Part shown: in pieces, positions 46,404 to 58,993 of the stretch | How the letters are laid out: each line of letters opens with the position of its first letter | Numbering within the stretch: the first letter of the stretch is position 1 | Source of the DNA: Azadirachta indica | Taxonomy: Eukaryota > Streptophyta > Magnoliopsida > Sapindales > Meliaceae | NCBI GenBank assembly: GCA_022749755.1 | Contig: CM040451.1 | Span: 5,965,871-6,029,870 of the forward strand | Length of the DNA: 64,000 nucleotides | Reading direction: 5' to 3' | Position numbers and translations under genes: made by a program | Notes under the pieces: model-generated | The model's database searches: none | The model's input: the letters and a program-made list of their open reading frames with translations, nothing else | What the model was told of the DNA's origin: nothing

Positions 46404-47251
46404 TGCATTAGTTAAATTAAAAGGCATTATTAACCACTAATATAATCCTTATTTAGTTTTAAATGCTGTCTTCCTTCAACTCTCTCTTTCATGCAAATTT
46501 GATAATAGCCATTCTTTAAATTAGTTTTAGAAAACAAACAAGAGCCATATAATTCATTGAACATATCATCTAATATAGGAATAAAATTTCTATACTTAAC
46601 CATTACTTTATTAATGGCTCGGCAATCCACACATATATGTCACATTCTATCTTTCTTTGGAACTAGAATGACAAAAACCAAACATAGGCTAAGACTCTCC
46701 TTTACAAAACCCTTTTGTACTAACTCATCCACTTGCCTTTATATCTCCTTTATTTCCTCGGAATTATTTCTTTAAATAGGTCGATTTGGTATGGCAGAAT
46801 CGGGTAAGAAGTCTATTTGATGCTCAATACCTCTTAAGGTAGGTAATCCATTGGAAATCTCTTCAAAAATAGGTCTGCAAACTCCTGTAATAAAGACATA
46901 ACTGCACTAGGCAAATAGAGGTTAAGGTGATTGATAGAAAAGTAAACATTCTTGTACATAAGTACAAGTAGTTGCCACTTTACAATCATGACACTCTTAA
47001 CCTCATTTTTTTTCAGCAAATACACTCATTCCCTTACTTTTCTCTCCTTTTTGCACACTCTTCTCTCTAATTTTCCTCTTCGTCTTACTCTTTCCACTAG
47101 CACTTTTTCTCTCAGTTCCACTTGCTTCTATGCTTTTACTTGTTCGCTTTCTTTCTTTTTCTTTTCCTCTTGCTCACACATTTGTTCTTTTATCATTTTA
47201 CACTCTTTTACTATCCTAATATGATTTTCAAAAGCTTCCAAAAGGCATAAC

Positions 47252-47671
47252 TAAGATAAATAATAGGCTTGGGCAGAACTTAGCCCAAAAGGCACATGGA
47301 ATCTGAAACTTGCATTATGATGAAGATCTGATTTGAATTGCAATTAAAAAACTTGAAGATACTTGCTTAGCCTTGAGACATCATTCGAATATGGTCTTGT
47401 ATAAGTTTGAGAAATCAAATTCCACAAAAGCTTTAATCTTCATGTTTTGCCTTCTTGTACTTGTGTCAATGTTACCAATCTCTGATTATTGTCTTGAAGT
47501 TCAAGCTTGATATTTGACTCTTTCTTGCACTCCTGAATTGTTGCAAGATTATCTCACAAACCTTAAATCATCCTATTCAATTCATTGATTTTCTTCATTC
47601 TAGCTCTTGTAACGGGACCACTAGGTAGCTGAATTGGATTATTACTCTTGTGTGCATCCTTATTTGCATCA
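47252..47671 (-). repeat. LTR-E fragment
   Basis: It corresponds to the first ~430 bp of LTR-E in element orientation (TGATGCAAATAAGG at 47671 leftwards). The other half is missing at the junction with CrF. The intact TG end sits in the integrase sequence of CrX. Confidence 0.85.
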
Positions 47672-49340
47672 TAACCATAAAAATTGAGTCTCTCTCCCTC
47701 TTTGTCCTAGGTAATCCCAAATCCATAGAAATATAAACTTAAGATGCACTAGAAATAGGAAGTGGTGTATACAATTCATATGGTTGTTGCCTAGACTTAA
47801 CTTGTCTACAAGTAATGCATCTTGTACAAATCTTTTCTATGTCACGTTTCATGTGCGGCCAAAAGAAATACTAATTTAATATGTTTAAAGTCTTAACTAC
47901 GCCAAAGTGACCTATCAAATCACCACAATGTGCTTCTCGAATAAGTAACTCACGTAAGGATGAATATGCAATACATAATTTATTTTCTTGAAATAGAAAA
48001 CCATCATGCAAATAGAATTTTTCACATGCTCCCTTAGTTCAATTGTTAAACAAGTCACAAAAATTAGAATTAGTTGTATACAACTCCTTAATGTACTCAA
48101 ATCCAAGTAATTTAGCATCAAGGGTTGAAAGTAAAGTGTACGTGCATGATAGTACATCAACAACTATATTTTCTTTGCCTTATTTGTATTTGATCACATA
48201 AGGAAATGTCTAATGAACTGCACCCATTTGGCATGACGTTTGCTTAATTTATACTGTACCTTTAAATGTTTGAAAGATCCATGATCCGTATAAATCACAA
48301 ACTCTTTGGGCCAAAGGTAATGCTGCCAAGTTTTTAAAGTTCGAATCAATGCATACAATTTTTTATCGTAAGTGGGATAATTTAAAACCGCTGCATTTAG
48401 TTTCTTACTAAAGTATGCAATCGGTCTTCCTTTTTCCATTAGTACGCCTTTGATTCCTGTACTTGAAGCATTACACTCAATCTCAAATGTTTTAGCAAAA
48501 TTAGGTAAAACAAGTAAAGATGCATTAGTCAATTTTTCTTTGATAAGTATGAATGCCTTTTTTTGTTCTTTTCCCACTTGAATGGAATATTCTTTTTGAT
48601 GACTTCGGTTAAGGGTGCAGCTATGCTACTAAAATCTCGAACAAAGTGCCGATAAAAACTGGCCAATATGAAAGCTTGTTACTTGATTTGTCGAAGTATG
48701 CGTTGGCCATTCTTAAATTGCCTTCATCTTCTCCTCATTGACATCAATCTCTTTAACACTTACAACAAAGCCAAGAAACACAAGTTTATTCGTTCAAAAT
48801 GTACATTTCTCAAAATTAGTAAATAACCTTTATTTTCTTAAAATCTCTAAAACAAGTTTTAAATGTTCAATATGATCGTTCAAATTTTTGCTATAAATTA
48901 AGTTATCATCAAAATAGACTATTACGAAAGAACTAGGTACATTAGTTAGCTAAAAAAACATAACTAACCATTCATATAAACTATATTTTGTTTTAAATGC
49001 AGTTTTCCTCTCATCCCCTTCTTTCATCTTAATTTGATGGTATCCACTCTTAAGATCAATTTTAGAAAACACACAAGATCTATGCAATTCATCTAATATA
49101 TCATTTAACCGAGGAATGAGATGTCGATACTTTACCGTAATATTGTTAACGGCTCGACAATCAACACATATTCTCCATGTCCCATCTATCTTAGGCACTA
49201 GTAGTACCAGAACCGCACAAGAACTCATGCTTTCTCTAACATATCCTTTCTCCATCAGCTCATTAACTTGTCGTTGAAGTTCTTTCGTCTCCTCGGGATT
49301 ACTTCTATAGGCTGGTCAATTTAGAATTATTGCACTAGGT
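47672..49340 (-). pseudogene. pol: CrX RT, RNase H and integrase fragments
   Basis: RT is open at 48950-49255 ([37 protein letters not shown]). The YFDD block near 48915 is preceded by a small deletion. RNase H (48194-48577) holds [14 protein letters not shown] and [10 protein letters not shown] with its Asp. The integrase zinc region (about 47780-47950) has TRCITCRQVKS. Stops occur throughout. Confidence 0.82.
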
Positions 49341-51179
49341 ATAAAATCAATTTGATATTCTATTTCTCGAATTGGACATAAACCAGGGTGCACTTCTTCA
49401 AGAAGACATCCTTGAATTCTTGTAAAAGAAACATAATATTGCTCGGCAAAGATCTGGTAAGATTGTTAGTACATAAAAATACCTCTTTGTACATAAGTAC
49501 TATAAGGGCTATTGTAAAAATAAAGCTTTCTTAATCTTACTTTTTTTTGCAATGAAATTATATTTTTCCTCTCTCTTACACATCAATGTTGTAACTCTTT
49601 CATTTTTCCTTTCACTCTCTTTTACATTTTTGCCTTTCTCTTTTTCTTTTCTCTTTGCACTCGTTTTTTGTATTTTCAATTGGTTTTTGAGAACTTGTTT
49701 TAAAGTCAATGGTAAAAATGATATAAATTGTTTTTTGATGGTAAAAGAATATCTATTGGTGAAACCGTCATATGTGACTCATCGATCGTACTGTCATAGT
49801 CTACCCAATAGGATGTGACATGCGTGCATATGTATTACATCGCAAAGTAACACTTTTTTTGTTACCTTGATTTCTCCACAACTGTTTAGCCATTGAAGCC
49901 GGTACGGTCATGGATGTTTCATGATAAGTAACGACAATTTCTCTACTAATTCAGTGCTGGCCACATAGGTGCAACTTTCTCCATTAATTATAATGCTGCA
50001 AACTTTGTTGTTGAGAAAATACCGAGTATGAAACAAGTTCTCCTACTAATCATTATCTTCTTCTTAACCTATACGCTAAGAGCTCATCTTGCCACTAATA
50101 ATTCTCCTTCCGTAGCATATTACCTTTCGTAAGTATCTTCAAAAGTGGCATGTCTTCTATTTTGTCTTCTTTTCTTCTTCTTCTACTGACTTAATCTCCC
50201 CTTAAGCATCGATCACCATTACCCTTTAATTTGGGCATTGGCTAGCTAGATGACCCCTGCCTTGATATTTAAAATACTTAATGTCACTATTTATAGAAGC
50301 AGTGGATTCAATGTTACTTTATTTTTGAAACGCAACTTGTTTGGCATTCTTAAAGGCTTTAGACTTAGACTTTGTTAATGGAAATTCTTCAAGCTTAGGG
50401 GTTGATCTCCATGAGTTTGTAGCAGTTATGCTTGCTCCTTTCCTAACCATGTTTCTTCGTTTTAATTGTTGCTCAACTTTGATGGCTTGATGTATCATAT
50501 ATGTTAACTCTACATAACCACGCAAATTCCTGCCTCGGTTAATTGGTGATTCATCTAACTTCTCTGTCTTCTTCTATGTTTACTCTAATCATGGTTATCT
50601 CCATCTCTTTATAACAGTTTTTTATACTCATGGAACCTTGGACCAGCTCTTGCAACTTTCTATACAAATCTCTATAGTAATAGCTAAGTATAAATCTCTT
50701 GCGCATTACCAATTCATCTCTTCCTATGACCAAATTGGCCTCTCTCTATTCCTGCGCTTATTGATCACCAATTAATCCCACCATATACTTGCATAATCTG
50801 TTAACTCTAAGGCTGCTAGTTTTACTTTCTTCTCCTCAAAGTAATTATAGCAATCAAATACATGTTCAACCTTTCTTTCCCACTCTAAACATAATTTGGG
50901 ATCATTCTTTCCTTGAAAGGTCAGAATCTTCATCTTTATGTTACCCAAATTCCTCTCTCTTTTGGAATTAGGCTTCTTACCTTGTTTAGAACGTGATTCC
51001 TCCAAATTTGAATCATCTTTCTCTTCCTCCTCAAATACACATTTTCTAGTAGTTTTAGATATAGATGGGGATTGCAATTCAACCAGTCTAGTATTCAACT
51101 TTCTAAATTATTCATTAACAGGCTTTATAAGCATTTTCATGTCAATTTCTTGTGGTTTTCTTCCACTATTCATGTTCAT
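49341..51179 (-). pseudogene. gag: CrX gag and protease
   Basis: Gag would start at ATG 51179 (MNMNSGRKPQEIDMKM). An open stretch (50772-51098) has LCLEWERKVEHVFDCYNY and ends in YASIWWD. The zinc knuckle near 50245-50290 has two Cys replaced by Tyr (YFKYQGRGHLASQC). Protease and the gag-RT spacer (49341-50060) are recognisable only in pieces, such as the ILLGRPW-equivalent region near 49790. Confidence 0.8.
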
Positions 51180-51424
51180 AACCTACAAAACTTGTTATAA
51201 ATTAAAGAAATTTGTTCCTTTGACACTTCTTCATGTGTTTAAGACTTAAAATCATAATTTTAAAGACTTAGTTAAGACAAATGACAATGAGGAAAGAAAA
51301 TTAAAAGAGTCAAGAAAATAAGAAAACTTTAAAAGGAAGCAAAAGACATATAAAAGAAATCACTAGAATGCAATGAATTGAAGAGCAAAGCTAAAATCAC
51401 AAGTGCAAAATTGAACCTGAATAG

Positions 51425-51754
51425 GATAAATAAAATATGGAACACGAAATTAAATTAAGTTAGATTCAAGAATCCTTATTTGATAAGGAATAATACTAGT
51501 CAATATAGTAAGATTACTGTTTAAGGAAAAAGAAATCCTAATTCGAAAAGGAATATATATAATTAGCTTTGAATTAGTCAACTAGTCAAATCCAAATAAA
51601 GAAAGGAGATCTTGTTATGATTTATTTCAATAGGAATATAATCTTACGAATAAAAAAAAACCCTTTTTATACTAGGAAAGGACCAAGTCAAATCTATAAT
51701 CTTAATAAGTAGTATAAAATATATTGCATACCGATCAAACAATGCAATCTAATA
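51425..51754 (-). other. Unassigned LTR-like segment
   Basis: 330 bp without a gene. On the minus strand it holds TATAAAAAGGG near 51665 and tandem 'cctaattcgaaaagg'-like U3 motifs, so it is probably a fragment of an LTR from a family not otherwise present. Confidence 0.4.
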
Positions 51755-52233
51755 TGATGCAAACGAAATTGTGCAACTACACAAACAAGAGAAAAAACTC
51801 ACACATAAGGCTGGAGACACTTAATTGCAGTATCTATATGATTCGCTAAGCATGTCGAGTGAATCGATTACAAGAGATAAAGCCAAGACATTACAAAGTG
51901 TCTTAAAATAGATTAATTAAAAAGATATGTGATTCAAATGCAATCCAAGATACACGTCTTGAAGAATTAGGTTCAGTAAATATCATTCAAGTGTTCAGAA
52001 TTCAAGAAGATTAATATGAAAATGTTCAAAAATTGTAATCCGTTTGTGTAATTTTAACAATTGTTTAATGATGTAATCACTTACATCATACACGTATGAT
52101 GCATTGTTTACATCAAAATATGTATGACGTCATTATTTACATCTTTATGTTTAAAGTTTGTATTTTTCAAAAATCATAAAATTTGTATTAGTTTGTCAAA
52201 TTGTTAGGCAGAGTTGTTGGCTTAATTTTTTAA
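51755..52233 (+). repeat. 5' LTR-C of CrC-2, 3' end deleted
   Basis: It starts TGATGCAAACGAAATTG and matches the 3' LTR at 58300 for about 480 bp. It then departs near 'ggcttaatttttt', losing the TATA box, the LTR end and the primer site. Confidence 0.87.
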
Positions 52234-52750
52234 AAATCTGCAAGTTTAAGTTATTTTTTTACATCTTTATTGTTTCTTCACTTTTTTAATTAGAATTCTA
52301 AAAAAATACAAAAAAAAATATTGTGGCCAAATTCCTCCTTGACTAGTCCAAATTGAATTTTGTATTTTACTTCCTTCAATTTATTTTGAGTTCATATTTT
52401 CATTTCTATTTCCTACAAAAGAAATAAAGCCAAAAAAAAAAGAGAAATAGAAAAAAAAAGAATTGTTGTTATCCATTATATTCATAATTTCTTGTAGTAT
52501 TGACCTAATATTCTTTACTCTTGATCCAATATTGTCATTGCTTGCATCAATTTCTTAAGAATTGTTTATTGAATCTTACGATTTGTTTTGGTTGCTTCTC
52601 ATCTTAAATTACTACTTAAATTTTGATTAAGAGTGTGCGATTGTGAGAACATTTGAGTGTTCAAATACGAGAGTGAGTGAACCTTTATTAAGTGAAAACA
52701 CGTGAGGGAGAGCTTGTGAGGTTTCTAACCTTGTTTTGCGGATTTTAAAT
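52234..52750 (+). other. CrC-2 leader
   Basis: About 500 bp between the broken LTR and gag, AT-rich with A-runs near 52430-52460. Its end ('cacgtgagggag') resembles the CrE leader just before gag. Confidence 0.6.
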
Positions 52751-52981
52751 ATGCCTCACAATTAAGAAGAAAACTCAACCTCAAAAGTACAACAACCAAC
52801 CACCCTGAATCTACAATTGCAAGCATTATTAGGGGAAATGAGACTAATGATGAGGGCTGATTTAGAACCAATCCATGAGAGGATGGATAGGTAGGAAGAA
52901 GAGACATCAAAGGGGACAACATCAAAGCTCTTTCATTAGACAACCATCTAGGCAGGTGCAACTAAAGGTATAATAGGGTAA
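52751..52981 (+). pseudogene. gag: CrC-2 gag, N-terminal part
   Basis: It starts at ATG 52751 (MPHN, then a stop). The following frame reads LQLQALLGEMRLMMRADLEP, an N-terminal coiled-coil-like gag region similar to CrE. It is interrupted by LTR-H. Confidence 0.7.
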
Positions 52982-53747
52982 TGTTAATATCGGATAATGG
53001 GGGTTTGTGTGGGGATTTAGGTTTTTACTAAATAAGAGTTAAAACAAGTTCTCTTCCTAAGATTTACAACAAATAGGATACAGAAACACTACCTTAATTT
53101 GCTGCCAAATATTATAGAACTCAAAAGAATACTCACCACTCTATAGAAATTTTTCAAGAGATACAGAGTATAAAACACACGAATTTTAATTAAACTCAAC
53201 TCAAAACAACTTGATTCTAATACTACAAGCTTAAAGCCTTTATATAGGCTCTTACAAGAAAAGAAATGTAAAAGATTAAGCCAACAACCCTTAGAAATTT
53301 CAATTGTTAGGCCAACAACTATTACTTAACTTTGACAAATGAATACAAACATTTAAAATTATTTGAAAATAACCAAAACAGCTAAGATTTTGAATTACAA
53401 CTCACCAAATCTTTCTATCATTTAGAAATTAAACAAAACAAATTGAATTTAAGCTAAAAAATCTTTGAATTCAGTGCATCTTGATTTTGCTTTGAAAATG
53501 AACATGTTGTGAAGAAGTTATCATAACTTTCTCTAGAGAACTCTAAATGTTAAACCGAAAAATTCTATAGAAAACTTACTTCTTCAACTTTCTAGTGACA
53601 CCAACTTCATTTTGAAATATTACTTCAATAAATACAGTTTAAATTCTGAAATTACTCCTCTGAGAGTGTCTTTATAACTTAGTAAATTATGGTCATTTTC
53701 TTGAACATATTGGCACTTAAGTTCTGCTCTTGATATTCGAACACTCA
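52982..53747 (-). mobile_element. Solo LTR-H in CrC-2 gag
   Basis: The plus strand runs TGTTAATATCGG to GAACACTCA (about 766 bp). On the minus strand a TATATAAAGG box lies near 53237. Gag homology stops before it and resumes after it. No target duplication is evident with these ends (ggtaa versus tatgt), so the edges may be a few bases off. The superfamily is unknown. Confidence 0.65.
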
Positions 53748-55300
53748 TATGTTAAATATTGAGGATGATGAAGAGTTAGATGAATCACCAATGAACCGAG
53801 GTAGGAATTTGCGTGGTTATGGGAATAGAGAAGTTAGGTTGGGTAAACCTAAGTTGGATGATGATTTAGGAAGCATTAAGGTGAAAATTCCACCTTTCCA
53901 AGATAGAAACAATCCTAAAGCTTATTTAAAGTGGGAGAAGAGAATAGAGATGGTATTCAATTGTCATAACTGCTCTGACATCAAAAAAGTAAAACTTGCG
54001 GCAATTGAATTTACTAATTATGCTATTATTTGGTGGGATTAATTGTTGAAGGATAAGAGAAGAAATCAAGAACGTCCTGTTGAAACGTAGGACGAGATGA
54101 AGATAATAATGAGAAAATGTTTCATTCCAAGCTACTACCATCGGGAGTTGTTCAACAAATTGCAGTGTCTAACTCGAGGATCCAAAAGCATAGATGAATA
54201 CTACAAAGAAATGGAGGTTGCTATGATCTGAGCAAATGTAGAGGAGGATAGAGAAGCTACCATGGCTAGGTTCGTACATGGTTTAAATGGTGAGATTGCA
54301 AACGTGGTAGAGATGTAATATTATGTAGAATTGACGGATAAGGTACACCAAGCCATCAACGTTGAGCAACAATTGAAGCGAAGAAACATGATTAGGAAAG
54401 GAGCAAACACGACTGCTACAAACTCATGGAGATCAACCCCTAAGCAGAAGGAATTTTCATTAACAAAGTCTAAGTCTGAAGCCTCTAAGGATGTCAAACA
54501 AGTTGCGTTGTAAAAATAAAGTAACATTGATTCCATCGCTTCTAGAAATCATGATTTTAAGTGTTTTAAATGTCAAGGCAGGGGTCATATAGCTACTTAA
54601 TGCCCAAATAAAAGGGTACTTGTGATCAATGCTCAAGGGAAGATTTAGTCGAAAGAAGAAGAAGAAGACGAAATAGAAGACATTCCACCTCTTGAAGACA
54701 CCTATGAAGGGCAATATGCTGTAGAAAGAGAGTTATTAGTGGTAAGACGAGCTCTTAACACATAGGTTAAGGAAGAAGAAAATGATCAGTAAGAGAAATT
54801 GTTTCATACTCGATGTTTCTCAACAACAAAGTTTGCAGCGTTTTAATTGATGGAGGAAGTTGAACCAACGTGGCCAGCACCGAATTAGTGGAGAAATTGT
54901 CGATATCTACCATAAAACATCCACGACCGTACCGGCTTCAATGGCTAAACAATTGTGGAGAAATTAAGGTAACAAAACAAATGTTGGTGGCATTTTTCAT
55001 TGGCAAGTATGAGAATGAGGTACTTTGCGACGTGATACCTATGCACGCATATTATATCCTATTGGGTTGACCATGGCAATATGATCGATGCGTCAGACAT
55101 AACGGTTTCACAAATAGATACTTTATTACCATCAAAAATCAACTTATATCACTTATACCATTGACTCTAAAATAAGTTCTCGAAGACCAATTGAAAATGC
55201 AAAAAGCGAGTGAAAAGAGAAAAAAAAAAAAAAAAAAAAGACAAATATATGAAAGAGAGTGAGAGGACAAAAGAAGAGATTTGCAACATTGATATGTGAG
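53748..55300 (+). pseudogene. gag: CrC-2 gag C-terminal part and protease
   Basis: The gag domain is open at 53749-54042 (LDDDLGSIKVKIPPFQD, YLKWEKRIEMVF). After a stop it continues with RKCFIPSYYHRELFNKLQ and a zinc knuckle CFKCQGRGHIAT-C near 54560-54602, with Cys/His intact but a TAA before the last Cys. The protease (about 54840-55080) has LIDGGS and AYYILLG. It ends in a charged tail at 55300, where LTR-A begins. Confidence 0.83.
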
Positions 55301-56679
55301 TGATGTACAAATTTTAAATACTCGCAAGTGCACGAATCATTAATAGCTAACGATAAGTTCACCCAAGGTCGATCTCTCGCAAAATTGCAATGGTTTAAAT
55401 CCTTATTATTTTTTGTTAATTACTAATTTAAGCAAACATAAAATCGTAAATACTCTAATGTAATTAAATGACAATTTCAAATTATTTCAACTGAAGTGAT
55501 TAAATAGCTAAATTACAAGAACTTAAAATTTATAAAATTCTGTTGAATTCAATGAAATTAGATGGGGTTTGGCTAGTTATCTAATCTAGTATTGAAATAT
55601 AAGGTGAATTAAACAACTATTATGTATTTTAGATTATTGGTTTTTCCACTAAAGTTAGAGAATTCCAATGATCATGGTAATTCTCTCTTACAATTAATTA
55701 AATATATTCTTGATATGAGACTTCTACTTAATTATTTGTGTTGTTATAAGGAAATCATTTAACCATTTAAATCAAACCAACTCAATAGATTCAATTTAAA
55801 TACTTATTTAAAAGAGCTTAATTAAGGTAAGATGATGTTTCTAACACCTTAATTCTCAAATTAATTTCAATCACAAATAATAGATAGCAAATCCACAACA
55901 AATAATCAAAATTATACAGATCAATGAATAAGAAATAATCTCAACCTTCAAATTAATCACATTTCACAAAATATTCAATACCATTTCAATAGCAAAGCCA
56001 AACTCCCAAAATATGTTTACACTTCTATTATTAAATTCAAATCTATGAATTTAATTACAAAAATTCTAAACATATTTGAAAAATAAACAAACTAAAAGAA
56101 AGCTTCCCTTTTTTGAAGGTTCACCACCAAGTTTTTGAAGAAGATGATAATTCTGCCCAGTAAGAATGTCCTCTTTAATCCAGCAATCCTTCCCCTTCAA
56201 TGGAAAACTCCCTCTTTTTGAAAGCCGTATTATTCATCAAATTCTTCCCCATTTGTTCTCAGCACAGCAGCCTCTCCAAAAGTCCTCTTCTTACTCATTT
56301 TGTCAACAACTTATTCAAAATTCACTTTCACATGTCAAGGAAAGTCTATCTCCCCAATTATCTTCTTTACAGCTGGAGTTTTGACCCTTAAAACTTTATA
56401 AATTTTTTTTTTTTAAATGTAAAGTTGTAAATCATTATGTCTAGTTTTCAAATTATTTTGTATCACCCAAATACGAATATTGAGGACAAAGTTATGTTAG
56501 AAAATACGGACTATGTTTAGCATATACCGGCCTTCCAACATCTTAGGTTTGTTTTTGAGCTTTCTATAATAATTCCTACAAATAATAAAAAGAAGCTGAA
56601 AGTAATAAAATTTTAATATAAAATATATGAATAAAGGACATAAACATAACAAAATATTAGGACAAATATTAATTTATCA
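55301..56679 (-). mobile_element. LTR-A replacing the RT gene of CrC-2
   Basis: 1379 bp, reverse orientation; the plus strand runs TGATGTACAAATTTT to AATTTATCA. The flanks gtgag and cttat do not match, and the sequence jumps from the protease tail to RNase H across it. About 1 kb of RT is therefore missing next to a fully preserved LTR. Confidence 0.9.
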
Positions 56680-58299
56680 CTTATTTTACCTAACTTTGCT
56701 AAAACATTTGAGATTAAGTGTAATGCTTCAGGTATAGGAATCGAAGGCATACTAATGCAAGAAGGAAGATTGATTGTGTACTTTAATGAAAAACTAAATG
56801 GGGCAACTTTAAACTATCTCACTTACGATAAAGAATTGTATGCATTGGTTCGAACTCTAAAAACTTGGCAGCATTACCTTTGGCCCAAAGAGTTTGTGAT
56901 TCATACAAATCATGAATCTTTGAAACATTTAGAGGCGTAGCTTAAATTAAGTAGATGTCATGCCAAATGGATGGAGTTTATTGAGACATTTTCTTATGTG
57001 ATCAAACACAGACAAGGCAAAGAAAATATAGTTGCTGATGCACTATCACACAGATACACTTTACTTTCAACCCTTAATGCTAAATTGCTTGGATTTAAGT
57101 ACATTAAGGAGTTGTATGCAACGGATTTTAATTTTGATGACTTGTTTAATAATTGCGCTAAGAGAGCATGCGGAAAGTTCTATTTGCATAATGGTTTCCT
57201 ATTTCGAGAAAATAAATTGTGTATTCCATATTCATTATTACATGAGTTACTTATTTGAGAAGCACATAGTGGTGGTTTGACTAATTACTTAGGCATAGCT
57301 AAGAATTTAAACATATTGCATGAGCATTTCTTTTAACCGCACATGAAACATGACGTAGAAAGGATTTGTACGAGATGCATTACTTGTAAACAAGTTAAGT
57401 CTAGGCAACAACCACATGAATTGTATACACTACTTCCTATTCTTAGTACACCTTGAGCTGATATTTCTACGAATTTTGTTTTGGCATTACCTAGGACAAA
57501 GAGGGGGAAAAACTCAGTTTCTGTGGTTGTCAATAGGTTTTCTAAGATGGCACAGTTTATTGCATGCCATAAAACTAATGATGCATCACATATTGCTGAT
57601 TTGATTTTCAAGGAGGTTATTAGGTTGCATGGAATGCCCAAGACTATTGTCTCAAATCGAGACGTAAATTTTTTAAGTTACTTTTGGAAGACTTTGTAGG
57701 GAAAATTGGGAACTAAATTATTATTTTCTACTACTTGTCACTCACAAACAGATGGTTAAACTAAAGTAGTAAATAAGATATTGTTTACTTTGTTGCGTAC
57801 TATCATATAAAAGAACTCGAAAACTTGGGAAGATTACTTGCCATATATTGAATTTGCTTATAATCGTTGTGTTCATTCTGCTACTAAGTTTTCACTTTTT
57901 AAAATTATCTATGGTTTTAATCCACTAACTTTTTTAGATTTAACTCATTTACCTATGAGTGAGCGCATTAATTTGGATGATAAGAAGAAAGTTGATTTTA
58001 TTAAGCAGATTCACGAGAAAAGCAAAGCAACACATAGAACAACGGATGGAACAATATGCCAAGTAAGCCAATAAAGGACACAAGAGGGTTGTCTTTCAAC
58101 TAGGAGATTGGGTTGGTTACATATAAGGAATTAGCGTTTTCCTAAGTAAAGACATTCTAAACTTCTACCACGGGAAAATGGCCCATTTCGAGTAGTGGAA
58201 CGCATCACTGACAATCCCTACCAACTTTAATGTTTCTGATTTATTTCATTTTGATATAGTTAGCGATTTGAGAACAAATCCTTTTCAAGAAGGGGAGAA
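56680..58299 (+). pseudogene. pol: CrC-2 RNase H and integrase
   Basis: RNase H starts [21 protein letters not shown]. In [10 protein letters not shown] the catalytic Asp is Asn. The integrase has [11 protein letters not shown] near 57370-57400. The core is STNFVLALP (first catalytic Asp now Asn), [10 protein letters not shown] (second Asp now Asn) and stops around TDG-TKVVN (Glu now Lys), so all three triad residues are lost. The end reads DLRTNPFQEGEND into the 3' LTR. There are many stops (57258, 57699, 58074). Confidence 0.85.
58287..58299 (+). other. Polypurine tract of CrC-2, within the pol frame
   Basis: AAGAAGGGGAGAA abuts the 3' LTR and encodes QEGEN in the pol frame, the same arrangement as in CrE-2. 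Confidence 0.82.
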
Positions 58300-58993
58300 T
58301 GATGTAAACGAAGTTGCGCAACTACACAAATGAGAGGAGAAACTCATACATAAGGCTGGAGACACTCAATTGCAGCATTTATATGATTCACTAAGCGTAC
58401 CGAGTGGACTGATTACAAGAGTTAGAGCCAAAATATTGCAAAGTGTTTTAAATAGACTAATTAAAAAGATGTGTGATTCAAATGCAATTCCAGATATATG
58501 TCTTGAAGAATTAGGCTCAGTAAACATCATTCAAGTGTTCGGAGTTCAAGAAAATTAATATAAAAATGTTCAAAAATTGTAGTCCATTTGTGTAATTTTA
58601 ACAATTGTTTAATTATGTAATCACTTATATCATACACGTACGATGCATTGCTTACATCAAAATATGTATGACATCATTACTTATGTAATATACCTATGAT
58701 GTTATTGCTTATATCTTTATGTTTAAAATTTGTATTTTTCAAAAGTCATAAAATTTGTATTAGTTTGTCAAATTGTTAGGTAGGATTGTTGGCCTAATTT
58801 TCTACATTTTTCTCTTTGTATTTGCCTGTAAAAAGACCTTCATTTATGAAATGAAAGAAACAATTTTTGAGTATTAATTTATTCCTTACAAGTTCTTGTT
58901 CTTGAACTCTTCAAGTTTAATTTCTTGTGGTGTTCAAAACAATCAAACTTATTATCTAGATTTTTAAGTGTTTTCTTAAAAATTTTTGGTGTG

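Larger units (their letters stand above)
39290..47252 (-). mobile_element. CrF: CRM-like pol remnant, split by CrE-2
   Basis: The two parts, 39290-39422 and 46404-47252, join through the CrE-2 target duplication tgcat. Read on the minus strand they give the gag-protease tail (about 47250-46834), RT (VDCRAINKVMVKYRNF near 46630, and [11 protein letters not shown] near 39340). RT is then joined directly to an integrase piece (LLRAIIQKN at about 39290), so the segment from RT to mid-integrase is deleted. Stops are frequent. Confidence 0.75.
47672..51424 (-). mobile_element. CrX: CRM-like retrotransposon remnant
   Basis: Read on the minus strand: leader (51180-51424, matching the CrC-1 leader after its LTR), gag, protease, RT, RNase H and the first part of integrase, ending at the LTR-E fragment. 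Its pol is close to CrC-2 and its gag to CrC-1. No LTR is attached at either side. Confidence 0.83.

Noticed and set aside
52749..53750. A target duplication for LTR-H built from 'atgttaatat' and 'atgttaaatatt'
   Set aside because: It would require the LTR to begin without TG and the copies differ in length; I kept TG...CA edges and noted that no duplication is evident.
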